A stretch of 64,000 nt of DNA from CALESS01 sp041741455 (GTDB taxonomy: Bacteria > Chloroflexota > Anaerolineae > Anaerolineales > Anaerolineaceae): positions 104,030 through 168,029 of the forward strand of contig JBGSJZ010000152.1 of assembly GCA_041741455.1 (NCBI GenBank). Direction: 5' to 3'. The position numbers were made by a program, and so were the translations under genes. The notes under the pieces are model-generated. The model was not told the origin of the DNA, did not search any database, and saw nothing but the letters and a program-made list of their open reading frames with translations. Below are positions 8,367 to 16,744 of the stretch, one piece after another (within the stretch, counting starts at the first letter, position 1; each line of letters begins with the position of its first letter).

Positions 8367-8744
8367 TTGGCAAACCGCAGAATTCAGATCATAAACACCT
8401 CTGCTGCCAACACCCCTTTACTGGATGGGATTTTCTGTCAATCCTTTTTCTGCCGTCTCAAGGGGTTAATGTTCTGTAGATCCATCAGCGATAATTTCGG
8501 TTTACTCCTGGCAGATAGCACAGAAAGCCGGATCAATTCTGCCATCCACATGTTTTTTATGAATTTTGACATCGCAGTGATTTGGATGGATCGGAATTTC
8601 CAGGTTATTGATGTAAAGATTGCCAAAAAAGGGCATGCTTACTACGCACCAATCCGTGCCGCAAAATATACTTTAGAAACTGATGTAAAAAATTTTTCTT
8701 ATTTCCACGCAAGCGACCAATTAAAGGTAATCTATGTTGATTAA
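8367..8744 (+). CDS. DUF192 domain protein
   Basis: A 125-residue protein matching the DUF192 family. It shows KGLMFCRSISDNFGLLL, then the conserved region SAIHMFFMNFDIAVIWMD and APIRAAKYTLE, which normally contains the W/F-rich pocket. Many relatives are exported; no clear signal peptide is seen here. The start is TTG, three bases after the receiver gene, with AGGTG six bases upstream. It overlaps the next gene by 11 bases. The function is not established. Confidence 0.8.
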   Translation: MANRRIQIINTSAANTPLLDGIFCQSFFCRLKGLMFCRSISDNFGLLLADSTESRINSAIHMFFMNFDIAVIWMDRNFQVIDVKIAKKGHAYYAPIRAAKYTLETDVKNFSYFHASDQLKVIYVD

Positions 8745-10119
8745 ACGCCTCGCGATATTATTTCTGTTATTCTTATTTATTCCGTTTCCAGTCCAAGCAC
8801 AATCCGTCGAGTACCCGGTATATGTCGTACAATCTGGCGATTCATTGAATGCAATCGCGGTCCTATTTAGTACCACGACAGATGAGATCATCAGCCTTAA
8901 TAACATTCAGGATCCAAATTTTATTTCTGAAGGAACACCTCTTTACATTCCAGGACTGCAGGGGATCTCTGGAATGTTGATAAAAACCACTATTCCAATC
9001 GGTCAAACATACTTTTCGATAGCGAAAGTTAATGCTTTGTCGATGGAACAACTGATCCGAATTAACCGCCTAACCAGCCCAAACGAAATCTTTTCTGGTG
9101 CGACCCTGATTTCTGCTCAACCTTCAGATGATTTACTACTCAGTCCATTTGTTTCGATTCAATCTGGAAAAACGTTGCTGGAAACTGCTGCCTTGCACAA
9201 GGTTTCAACCTCCTCTCTTCTCAGACAAAACAATATGAAGGGTTCCTGGGATTTGGTTGACAACCAGGTTTTTTATTCTCAGCAAACTCAAGATGTCCGT
9301 AGCACCTTTCCTCAAAATTCTTCGATAAAGGATATCAACATTTCCCCATTACCTCTGATGCAGGGGAAAACAATTGTGATTACAGTTAAAACTACCGAGC
9401 CTTTATCGTTGACCGGATTATTAAACGGACATTCACTGAACTTCTTTCCAAATGGAGAGAATGAATACATTGCATTGCAGGGCATCCATCGCCGGGCAGA
9501 AATTGGTGTTACAGATTTTTCAATTTCAGCCAATATTGCCAGCAAAGAGATTTTTTCATTTACACAAAACGCTTTATTGGTGGCCGATTATTTCCCGCGT
9601 GACAATATGCTTTATGTAGATCCACGCTTGATGGATCCGGCAATAACAGAACCTGAAGATCAACTTGTGCAGAATATTACCACTTTGGCAACTCCCATCC
9701 ATCAATGGGATGGTTATTTTTACAAACCCCTGGATAGTATTGATTGTACGACCTCTGTCTTTGGGAGTACCCGCGCTTATAATGATAGCGAGTATGTCTA
9801 TTCACATTCCGGGGCAGATTTTGTTGTTTGCACCAGCAACTTGAACATCTATGCGGTTGCTCCAGGCACGGTGGTTCATGCAGACTTCCTGGATGTGCGC
9901 GGTAACGCTGTCATTATTGATCATGGGTGGGGGGTTTTCAGTGGATATTGGCATCAATCCCAGCTTATGGTTAAGGTGGGAGATCGTGTAGACGCTGGAC
10001 AAATCATCGGTCTCGTTGGTACCACCGGGAGAAGCAACGGCGCTCATCTTCACTTAGAAGTATGGGTTGGCGGAGTCCAGGTTGAACCGATGGATTGGCT
10101 AACCAAAATATATCCCTGA
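8734..10119 (+). CDS. LysM-containing M23 family metallopeptidase
   Basis: A 461-residue exported cell-wall enzyme. It has a signal peptide (residues 1-23, LAILFLLFLFIPFPVQAQS) and a clear LysM (~28-75, VYVVQSGDSLNAIA to PLYIP). Two degenerate LysM-like segments follow (~83-130 and ~140-185). The C-terminal LytM/M23 peptidase has zinc ligands H358 and D362 in HSGAD and the H438-x-H440 pair in AHLHLEVW. Such proteins cut peptide cross-links in peptidoglycan or activate amidases. All the catalytic ligands are present, so it is probably active. The start overlaps the DUF192 gene. Confidence 0.9.
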   Translation: MLIKRLAILFLLFLFIPFPVQAQSVEYPVYVVQSGDSLNAIAVLFSTTTDEIISLNNIQDPNFISEGTPLYIPGLQGISGMLIKTTIPIGQTYFSIAKVNALSMEQLIRINRLTSPNEIFSGATLISAQPSDDLLLSPFVSIQSGKTLLETAALHKVSTSSLLRQNNMKGSWDLVDNQVFYSQQTQDVRSTFPQNSSIKDINISPLPLMQGKTIVITVKTTEPLSLTGLLNGHSLNFFPNGENEYIALQGIHRRAEIGVTDFSISANIASKEIFSFTQNALLVADYFPRDNMLYVDPRLMDPAITEPEDQLVQNITTLATPIHQWDGYFYKPLDSIDCTTSVFGSTRAYNDSEYVYSHSGADFVVCTSNLNIYAVAPGTVVHADFLDVRGNAVIIDHGWGVFSGYWHQSQLMVKVGDRVDAGQIIGLVGTTGRSNGAHLHLEVWVGGVQVEPMDWLTKIYP

Positions 10120-10144
10120 ATCAACCTTCCCAGATAACCTTTGG

Positions 10145-10150
10145 TATAAT
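10145..10150 (+). promoter_or_regulatory. -10 element upstream of the 526-residue unknown
   Basis: A perfect TATAAT lies in the gap after the M23 gene, 46 bases before the next start. The expected -35 position has no good match. Confidence 0.35.
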
Positions 10151-10196
10151 AAATTTAGGTAAGTTTTTTACAAAATTGTTTGGAGCAGAATTGTAG

Positions 10197-11777
10197 ATGA
10201 TGAAAATTTCAAGCCTCTCCATCCGCCCGGATTACTGGTCGGACTTCCAGATTTCTCAAGAAGATATAGATTTTATTTACAATTTTCTCCTTGAAATAGA
10301 AACACCACAGACCCCAGTAGAACTCGTTCGAGCCTTAGTTCAAAATCGCATCGATCAAGAGAAGAACCTGATTACCAATCAGGTAAAATCGGGTGGTTAC
10401 ATCTATCTTCCGAAAGATCAACATCAAATTGGCCAAACACTCAGCTTCCCACTTCGAAATTGGCAAAAGGGTACAGTTTCTGCTGTTCGTGCTGGTAACA
10501 ATCCGGAATTAGGTCCATTTAATGTCATCGAAGTTAAATTTCAAGATAATGAATCCTGTAATTTTGCCAGTTGTTTGGAATCTCACCCTCTAAACCAACC
10601 AATATCCATCGATGACAACGACCCCAATTTGAATATTGAATCAGTGATAACAATATTTGGAGAAGGTCTCAACACACTGCTCTCAGAAGAACTGGAAAGT
10701 AGCCCAGATCTTGTACGCATTGCAGGTCGTTGGTTCCCTCGTGCTCTCTTGGTAGATGTAAACGAAGGTCATCTTAATCTTGCCGAAGCCATTCTGGATA
10801 TGAGCGGTGGCGGACCGATGACAACTGCCAATCTCTTAGAGCAAGTTGATCTTCCAACAGATGTTAATTCTAAATTGACTGAATTTTCATTCAACCTGGC
10901 GCTCCAGGAAGATAGTCGATTTGATGAAGTTGGACCTTCTGGAGAAGTGCTCTGGTTCTTGCGCCGTCTCGAACCCGCATATGTTCAGAATCCACCGGTC
11001 TATCTACGCTTCAACCCTCAACCCATCGATCTCAATTTGATCCAGCCGGTTTTGCAAATGCTGGAAGGCCAGGTGGATGATGAACTCGAGAGCTCCTCGA
11101 AGGCAGCCCGAGATTCCGGTGATGAAATTGCCATAAGCCTGATTTTTCCCCACTGGCGCTCAGGAACGTTGCCTTTATCCCGGCGTTTAAAACGCTTCTT
11201 CCCCAGCGCTTACGAATCGCCCCGTGTTCAATTCACTTTTTTAGATCAAAACACAGGTGAAAAGTTTTCGGGTTGGGTGGTTCGGTCATTGGGTTATGTC
11301 TCAGGCTTAAAAAACTGGTACCAGTCGTCTGGCACGATTCCAGGCAGTCTGATTCATATCAAGCGCAGTAAAAATCCTGGAGAAGTCTTAATCTGGGTTG
11401 ATAAACGAAAAAGCCGCGAATGGGTTCGGACGTTACTATTTGGGTCAGATGGCGGAATGGTTTTTGCCATGCTCAAACAGCAAATTGGAACCACTTTTGA
11501 TGAACGAATGGCAACATTCATTAGTGATCCTCCTCAATTGGATCAAAATTGGGAAGGAGCTAACCGAAACCGTCAACCTCTTGAACAAATCATCCAGACT
11601 TTGATGGCAGAACTCTCCAAACTCAATCCACAGGGCCATGTTCACGCGCAGGAACTCTATGCAGCTGTAAACCTGATCCGACGTTGCCCACCCGCTCCAA
11701 TCATCGAGGTCTTAGTCACCCATGCATGGGCGTCCTATTTGGGTGATCTTTATTTTCGGCTGAACGAAGACGCATAG
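10197..11777 (+). CDS. Unrecognised 526-residue protein with a possible winged-helix segment
   Basis: I do not recognise this soluble protein. Visible parts are an N-terminal helical region (~18-60) resembling a small helix-turn-helix, and a beta-rich core (~70-170, LSFPLRNWQKGTVSAVRAG and IEVKFQD). Around residues 200-265 (MSGGGPMTTANLLEQVDLP, then FSFNLALQEDSRFDEVGPSG) it reads like a winged-helix/HARE-type domain. The C-terminal half is basic, with SLIHIKRSKNPGEVLIWVDK. There is no signal peptide or membrane segment. It begins MM, and either ATG (10197 or 10200) may be used, with GGAG about ten bases upstream. The next gene follows after 20 bases and is probably co-transcribed. It could be DNA- or RNA-associated; this is inference. 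Confidence 0.75.
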   Translation: MMKISSLSIRPDYWSDFQISQEDIDFIYNFLLEIETPQTPVELVRALVQNRIDQEKNLITNQVKSGGYIYLPKDQHQIGQTLSFPLRNWQKGTVSAVRAGNNPELGPFNVIEVKFQDNESCNFASCLESHPLNQPISIDDNDPNLNIESVITIFGEGLNTLLSEELESSPDLVRIAGRWFPRALLVDVNEGHLNLAEAILDMSGGGPMTTANLLEQVDLPTDVNSKLTEFSFNLALQEDSRFDEVGPSGEVLWFLRRLEPAYVQNPPVYLRFNPQPIDLNLIQPVLQMLEGQVDDELESSSKAARDSGDEIAISLIFPHWRSGTLPLSRRLKRFFPSAYESPRVQFTFLDQNTGEKFSGWVVRSLGYVSGLKNWYQSSGTIPGSLIHIKRSKNPGEVLIWVDKRKSREWVRTLLFGSDGGMVFAMLKQQIGTTFDERMATFISDPPQLDQNWEGANRNRQPLEQIIQTLMAELSKLNPQGHVHAQELYAAVNLIRRCPPAPIIEVLVTHAWASYLGDLYFRLNEDA

Positions 11778-11797
11778 ATAACCAATAGGAGAATTGA

Positions 11798-12235
11798 ATG
11801 AGCGCCCTTCCGATAAAGAAATTCAGCCTGATCCGACCCACCAATCAAACCCCATTTCACGTGGACTTTGATTGGTGGAAACAACACGATACCAACTGGC
11901 GGGTTTACCTGCATAGCTGTCTTTGTGCTGAACATCAAGCTGCATTTACAAATCTCGAAGAGGGTTATTTAATTGATTGGGTTGACGCTGAAACCGCAGA
12001 AGTAACCAGTGTGGATGGGCTGGAGCATATATTAATGACCCATTGCTCTCTGCTTTCGGATTTTTTAGATATGAACATGCCATTAGTCGATGCGGTCTTT
12101 AGGGTATTCGTTGCACATCATAATACCCCCATGAGTTCCCTGGAATTATCAGAATTTACTGGCAAATCTTCAGATATAATTCTTAGGACTCTGGCAGGTC
12201 CACAGATTTATAAAGGGATCCGGCCAATTCATTAA
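11798..12235 (+). CDS. Unrecognised 145-residue protein paired with the 526-residue unknown
   Basis: A small soluble acidic protein with a good AGGAG ribosome site. It has a Cys-x-Cys-x-x-His cluster (SCLCAEHQ, around residues 37-42). The C-terminal segment MSSLELSEFTGKSSDIILRTL (~112-132) looks like a helix-turn-helix. Both it and the upstream 526-residue protein therefore carry possible HTH segments. The two sit as an isolated pair before tRNA-Arg. I cannot assign a family. Confidence 0.7.
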   Translation: MSALPIKKFSLIRPTNQTPFHVDFDWWKQHDTNWRVYLHSCLCAEHQAAFTNLEEGYLIDWVDAETAEVTSVDGLEHILMTHCSLLSDFLDMNMPLVDAVFRVFVAHHNTPMSSLELSEFTGKSSDIILRTLAGPQIYKGIRPIH

Positions 12236-12242
12236 ATAATAT

Positions 12243-12315
12243 GCCCCCGTAGCTCAGTGGATAGAGCAGGTGCCTTCTAAGCACAAGGTCGTGGATTCGA
12301 GTCCCACCGGGGGCG
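12243..12315 (+). tRNA. tRNA-Arg (anticodon UCU)
   Basis: A full cloverleaf is visible. The acceptor arms GCCCCCG (12243-12249) and CGGGGGC (12308-12314) pair perfectly and are followed by discriminator G. The D-arm is GCTC/GAGC. The anticodon loop CTTCTAA gives UCU, reading AGA. The T-loop is TTCGAGT. The 3' CCA is not encoded. The arms at the top of the T-stem and the base of the anticodon stem each show one mismatch. Confidence 0.93.
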
Positions 12316-12417
12316 CTAAACCGACAACAATCCTAATCATCTTTCAAGGCAGATAATTGGGAACCCATATAGTTTTTCATCATCCTGGCCTGCATCACAT
12401 GAAATCTGGAGGTTACC

Positions 12418-12807
12418 ATGATTACCCTGAACCATATTCATCGGGTAATCCAACCGCAAGAAGAAGAACGCTTGTACCTTTCAGCGATCAGCAATTGGCA
12501 ACTAAGCACCTGCCCAAGCGCATGGCGACCACTGGCAGATATCTTTGAAATTGAAAATTTCATTATTGTTCGAATGGAAATTGCTGGTATGAAGGAGTCG
12601 GATTTTCATATCAACATCTCCGAAAACAAAATCCTCATTACAGGTTGTCGGTTAGATCATTCAGAAAGAAAAGCCTTTCACCGTATGGAAATTTTCTTTG
12701 GTGATTTTCGCGCTGAAATTGAATTGACTGTTCCGTTTCAAACACAAGGTGCAGAAGCATTTTATTCAGATGGCTTTTTAGAAATTTCGCTCCCTAAAGG
12801 GGTATAA
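12418..12807 (+). CDS. Small heat-shock protein, Hsp20/alpha-crystallin family
   Basis: A 129-residue holdase chaperone. The alpha-crystallin domain spans roughly residues 42-128. It has IIVRMEIAGMKESDFHINIS, the short beta-5/6 region ILITGCRL and the closing motif FLEISLPKG, the usual A-x-x-x-G-x-L strand equivalent. The C-terminal I-x-I tail is absent, since the protein stops right after PKGV. A GGAGG ribosome site lies seven bases before the ATG. The gene is immediately followed by lon, a sensible stress pairing of holdase and protease. Confidence 0.88.
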   Translation: MITLNHIHRVIQPQEEERLYLSAISNWQLSTCPSAWRPLADIFEIENFIIVRMEIAGMKESDFHINISENKILITGCRLDHSERKAFHRMEIFFGDFRAEIELTVPFQTQGAEAFYSDGFLEISLPKGV

Positions 12808-12817
12808 ATAAATTTCG

Positions 12818-15430
12818 ATGCCTGCCCAAAAATGGAATGTTGATTTTAGGGAATTAATAGACTGGGCGAATGAACTCGGCTATGATATTTCTGATTTTCG
12901 AGATTTATTCTTACTGAATGATGTTTTTCCTATAGCTGACTCAACACAGGGGTCGAATATGACATCCGATCAAAACAGCAATATGGACACCAGTACCTTC
13001 CCCACCTTGCTGCCAATTTTACCCTTACGAGGCCTGGTTGTTTTCCCACAGACTGCCGTACCCTTGACGATTGGACAACCCCGCTCTATCCGCCTGGTTG
13101 ATGAAGTTTCTACAAGTGATCAACGCCTGATTGGTCTACTGACCAGCAAGAATCCTGATCTAGAAAACCCGGATCCAGCAGACCTGTTCACAATCGGAAC
13201 AATTGGAATGGTCCATCGCCTCTTTAGAGCTCCTGACGGAACCATCCGTTTACTTGTTCAAGGCATGGCACGGTTTCGGGTGGACGAATTTGTTCAATCT
13301 GATCCTTATTTACGGGCCTCCATCAGCCTGCTTCCCGAAATTGCTGAGTCCGGCATTGAAGTTGAGGCATTAGCCCGCAATGCTCGCAATCAATTTGAAC
13401 ACATTGGAGAGCTCCTCCCTTCCATTCCAAGAGAATTAATCAGCTCCATTTCCACTGTTCAAGATCCACTCCAAACTGCATACACTATTGCCAATTTCCA
13501 ACGGATGGAAATAGAAGAAGCGCAACAAATTCTTGAAATGGATTCGCTGTTGGATAAACTTCATAAAGTTGTTTCCATTCTTACTCGCGAAACCGAGGTC
13601 TTGGAACTTGGGCAAAAAATTCAAAACGAAGCCAGGGAAGAAATTGAAAAGGGCCAAAAGGATTACTTCTTGCGGGAGCAATTAAAGGCAATCCACCGCG
13701 AGCTTGGTGAGAAGGATGACCAAACCGTCGAGGTGGAAGAATTCCGTAAGAAGATCAGCGAAGCTGGGTTATCTCCGGAAGCTGAGAAAGTTGCCTTACG
13801 CGAATTGGATCGCCTTGCCACCCTCCCGCTTCAATCGGCTGAGTATGGTGTTGTCCGCACCTATCTGGATTGGTTAGTTTCACTACCTTGGACACTCTCC
13901 ACATCCGATAATCTAGATATCGCTCACGCTCGGGAAGTTCTTGAGTCAGATCATTTCGGTTTAACCGACATCAAGAAAAGGATCTTGGAGTTCCTTTCCG
14001 TTCGCCAATTGCGTACCACTCGAAAAGCCGAGATGGATGCAAAACCATCTGAGGATATGATCCGTCATGAACGTGAAGGTGTTATTCTCTGCTTTATCGG
14101 CCCACCCGGGGTTGGGAAAACAAGCCTGGGTCAATCCATAGCCCGTGCCCTTGGGCGCAAATTTATTCGAATATCTCTGGGTGGCACGCGCGACGAGGCG
14201 GAAATCCGTGGTCATCGCCGAACCTACATTGGTTCAATGCCCGGGAGGATTCTCCATTCATTGCGCAGGGTTGAATCCCGCAATCCAGTCTTTATGATGG
14301 ACGAGATCGATAAACTTGGGTTTGATTTTCACGGTGACCCGGCTTCTGCCCTGCTTGAAGTTTTGGACCCCGAACAAAATGTTGAATTTCGAGACAATTA
14401 TCTTGAGGTTGCCTTTGACCTATCCCAGGTGATGTTTATTACAACCGCCAACAGCATTGAAATGATCCCCTCTCCATTATTGGACCGTATGGAAATTATA
14501 TTCCTGTCTGGTTACACTGAGGGAGAGAAGATCCAAATTGCGACGCGCTACTTGATTCCTCGGCAACTACGAGAAAACGGTTTGCAACCACAAGAAGTCG
14601 TCTTTTCAATCGAAGCTTTGGAAACGATCATTCGTCATTTCACTCGTGAAAGCGGGGTTCGATCTCTCGAACGCCAAATTGGATCAATTTGTCGGAAAGT
14701 GGCTGTCTTAATTTCTGAAAACGAGCGGTACAATCCTGAGCTTAAACGGGAAGATATCATTCGATTATTAGGGCGGGAAAAATACTCTGATTTGGAGGAA
14801 ATTACCCGCCGAACCTCCATTCCAGGTGTGGCAACTGGCTTGGCGTGGACGCCTTTCGGTGGGGAAATACTTTTTATTGAAGCCACTCAAATGCCGGGAG
14901 GAAAAGGATTTCAAGTTACAGGTTCAATTGGTGCAGTAATGCAAGAATCCGCCAGAGCTGCCCTCTCCTATATTCGTTCTCATGCCTCCCAGTTGGCTCT
15001 TCCGTCGGATTTCTTTGACAGCATTGATATCCACCTTCATGTTCCAGCTGGCTCTCAACCAAAAGATGGACCATCAGCCGGGATTACAATAATCACAGCC
15101 TTGGTTTCGTTAATTAGCAATCGACCAGTCAAGCCAAATATTGGCATGACTGGTGAAATCACATTACGAGGCCTGGTTTTACCAATCGGTGGCGTAAAAG
15201 AAAAAGTTCTGGCAGCTCACCGGGCAGGGTTGACAACCATTATCCTCCCTCGACGCAACGAACCGGATTTGGAGGAATTGCCAGAGGAAGTTAAGAAAAC
15301 AATTCAATTTAGGCTGGTGGAAACGGTTGATGAAGTGCTGGATTTCGTTTTTGACACTCTGCCATCTGCTCCTAAAAAGCAGAAACGTAAAAAAAATCCA
15401 AATATTTCAGGGGGAGATAACCTGTCATGA
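12818..15430 (+). CDS. lon: ATP-dependent protease Lon
   Basis: The ATP-dependent serine protease of the AAA+ class. The LAN substrate-binding domain (from LPILPLRGLVVFPQ) is followed by a coiled region, the AAA+ module with Walker A GPPGVGKT (428-435) and Walker B FMMDEID, and the protease domain. The catalytic pair is S753 (DGPSAG) and K796 (GGVKEK). Their 43-residue separation is the same as in E. coli Lon. The long frame gives 870 residues with a ~48-residue extension before the usual N-terminus. An alternative ATG at 12959, preceded by AGGGG, would give a standard length of 823. No ribosome site precedes 12818, but a TATAAA ends 9 bases before it. It overlaps the next gene by four bases. 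Confidence 0.95.
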   Translation: MPAQKWNVDFRELIDWANELGYDISDFRDLFLLNDVFPIADSTQGSNMTSDQNSNMDTSTFPTLLPILPLRGLVVFPQTAVPLTIGQPRSIRLVDEVSTSDQRLIGLLTSKNPDLENPDPADLFTIGTIGMVHRLFRAPDGTIRLLVQGMARFRVDEFVQSDPYLRASISLLPEIAESGIEVEALARNARNQFEHIGELLPSIPRELISSISTVQDPLQTAYTIANFQRMEIEEAQQILEMDSLLDKLHKVVSILTRETEVLELGQKIQNEAREEIEKGQKDYFLREQLKAIHRELGEKDDQTVEVEEFRKKISEAGLSPEAEKVALRELDRLATLPLQSAEYGVVRTYLDWLVSLPWTLSTSDNLDIAHAREVLESDHFGLTDIKKRILEFLSVRQLRTTRKAEMDAKPSEDMIRHEREGVILCFIGPPGVGKTSLGQSIARALGRKFIRISLGGTRDEAEIRGHRRTYIGSMPGRILHSLRRVESRNPVFMMDEIDKLGFDFHGDPASALLEVLDPEQNVEFRDNYLEVAFDLSQVMFITTANSIEMIPSPLLDRMEIIFLSGYTEGEKIQIATRYLIPRQLRENGLQPQEVVFSIEALETIIRHFTRESGVRSLERQIGSICRKVAVLISENERYNPELKREDIIRLLGREKYSDLEEITRRTSIPGVATGLAWTPFGGEILFIEATQMPGGKGFQVTGSIGAVMQESARAALSYIRSHASQLALPSDFFDSIDIHLHVPAGSQPKDGPSAGITIITALVSLISNRPVKPNIGMTGEITLRGLVLPIGGVKEKVLAAHRAGLTTIILPRRNEPDLEELPEEVKKTIQFRLVETVDEVLDFVFDTLPSAPKKQKRKKNPNISGGDNLS

Positions 15431-15801
15431 AAAAAGTAATGATCATAGAAGACGATTTAACCACGCAGTCCCTTCTTTCCACTTTGCTTGGTTTTGAGGG
15501 TTATGAAATTTTCCTTCCCAACCAAGTTTCTGAAGAAAGCATTTTAGATGATATTGTAAGGCTTCATCCAGATTTGCTACTAATGGATGTGCATTTACGA
15601 AAAGTAAACGGCTTGTCGATCTTAAAGATTGTTCGCCAGTCGTCTGATATGAATACTTTAAAAGTGGTCATCACATCAGGTGAAGATTATTCGTTTGAAT
15701 GCAAAAAGTTTGGCGCAAATGGATTTTTAATGAAGCCTTACATGCCTGATGATTTGACCCAAATGATTAGTCGCTTACTCGGTTTAAACTCCACACCATG
15801 A
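15427..15801 (+). CDS. Single-domain response regulator
   Basis: A 124-residue receiver with the acidic triad E8-D9-D10, phosphoacceptor D54 in LLLMDVHLRKVNG, Thr/Ser in VVITSGED and Lys in FLMKPYMPDD. No output domain is present. Its ATG overlaps the lon stop, and its stop overlaps the GNAT start (ATGA). Translation of lon, this receiver, the GNAT enzyme and the MogA-like protein therefore looks coupled. No kinase is nearby. Confidence 0.9.
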   Translation: MKKVMIIEDDLTTQSLLSTLLGFEGYEIFLPNQVSEESILDDIVRLHPDLLLMDVHLRKVNGLSILKIVRQSSDMNTLKVVITSGEDYSFECKKFGANGFLMKPYMPDDLTQMISRLLGLNSTP

Positions 15802-16229
15802 TAGACGTCTTACTCCGCATATTTTCATATCCAACAGATTATAACCAGGTACTTCACCTCTGGCAGACAGCCGGCCAGGGTATTCGAGTTCAACGGTCAG
15901 ATCAACCGAATGAAATTCTTAAAAAACTTGCGCGTGACCCTGATTTATTTTTGGTTGCATGCAATGAAGGGAAAATTATCGGAACGGTGATCGCCGGCTT
16001 TGATGGACGTAGAGGTATGATTTACCATCTGGTTGTTGCTTCTGAGTTCAGGAACCAAGGTATTGCATCCAAGCTGATGGATGAGGTTGAAAAGAAGTTG
16101 GTCTTAAAAGGGTGCATTCGTTGTTATTTGTTTGTTACACCTGATAATTCAGCAGCAATGGAATTCTATGAAAAACACGGTTGGGAGAAGATGAAAATCC
16201 TTCCTTTTGCTAAGGATTTAGTTGAATGA
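15798..16229 (+). CDS. GNAT family N-acetyltransferase
   Basis: A 143-residue acetyltransferase. The acetyl-CoA-binding motif A is clear: GMIYHLVVASEFRNQGIASKLMDEVEKKL (around residues 74-102, with the R/Q-x-x-G-x-G/A pattern RNQGIA). Motif B follows as LFVTPDNSAAMEFYEKHGW. The substrate may be a protein N-terminus, an amine or an amino acid and cannot be told from sequence. It is translationally coupled on both sides. Confidence 0.88.
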   Translation: MIDVLLRIFSYPTDYNQVLHLWQTAGQGIRVQRSDQPNEILKKLARDPDLFLVACNEGKIIGTVIAGFDGRRGMIYHLVVASEFRNQGIASKLMDEVEKKLVLKGCIRCYLFVTPDNSAAMEFYEKHGWEKMKILPFAKDLVE

Positions 16230-16729
16230 TCAGGTCAGCCATTCTTACCGTCTCAGATCGCTCATTCAAAAACATACGTCCCGATCTCTCTGGACCGGCT
16301 TTAAGGGATCATCTCCAGGATCTTCAATGGAGCATCCTCTTTATGAAAATTGTGCCAGATGAATTGGACCAAATCATCAGCCAATTAATTGCTTGGTCGG
16401 ATTCTGGTCAAGTCAACCTGATTCTCACAACTGGTGGAACGGGTTTTGCACCACGAGATGTCACTCCAGAGGCTACTCTCAATGTTATCCATCGGCTAGC
16501 CCCGGGCTTGGCAGAAGCGATGAGAGCATTTTCAGCACAATATACGCCTCATGCAATGTTAGCGCGGGGAGTCTGTGGTATTCGCAATCAGACATTAATT
16601 ATCAATCTGCCAGGAAGCCCTAAAGCAGCCGTGGAAAACCTTCAGTCAATCCAGGTAGTGTTGCCCCACGCAATTGAATTATTAACCAATTCTCCATCCA
16701 GCGAATCTAACCATCAGATCAATCAATAA
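16226..16729 (+). CDS. Molybdopterin adenylyltransferase-like protein (MogA/MoaB family)
   Basis: A 167-residue MogA/MoaB-fold protein. MogA activates molybdopterin by adenylylation before metal insertion. Diagnostic features are AILTVSDRSFKNIRPDLSGP at the N-terminus, LTTGGTGFAPRDVTPEA (around residues 71-87) and LPGSPKAAVENL. It is the last gene of the lon run. It also gives the cell a route to molybdenum enzymes, consistent with the molybdenum-hydroxylase subunit at the left edge. Confidence 0.9.
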   Translation: MIRSAILTVSDRSFKNIRPDLSGPALRDHLQDLQWSILFMKIVPDELDQIISQLIAWSDSGQVNLILTTGGTGFAPRDVTPEATLNVIHRLAPGLAEAMRAFSAQYTPHAMLARGVCGIRNQTLIINLPGSPKAAVENLQSIQVVLPHAIELLTNSPSSESNHQINQ

Positions 16730-16744
16730 AATCATTGGTGAACG

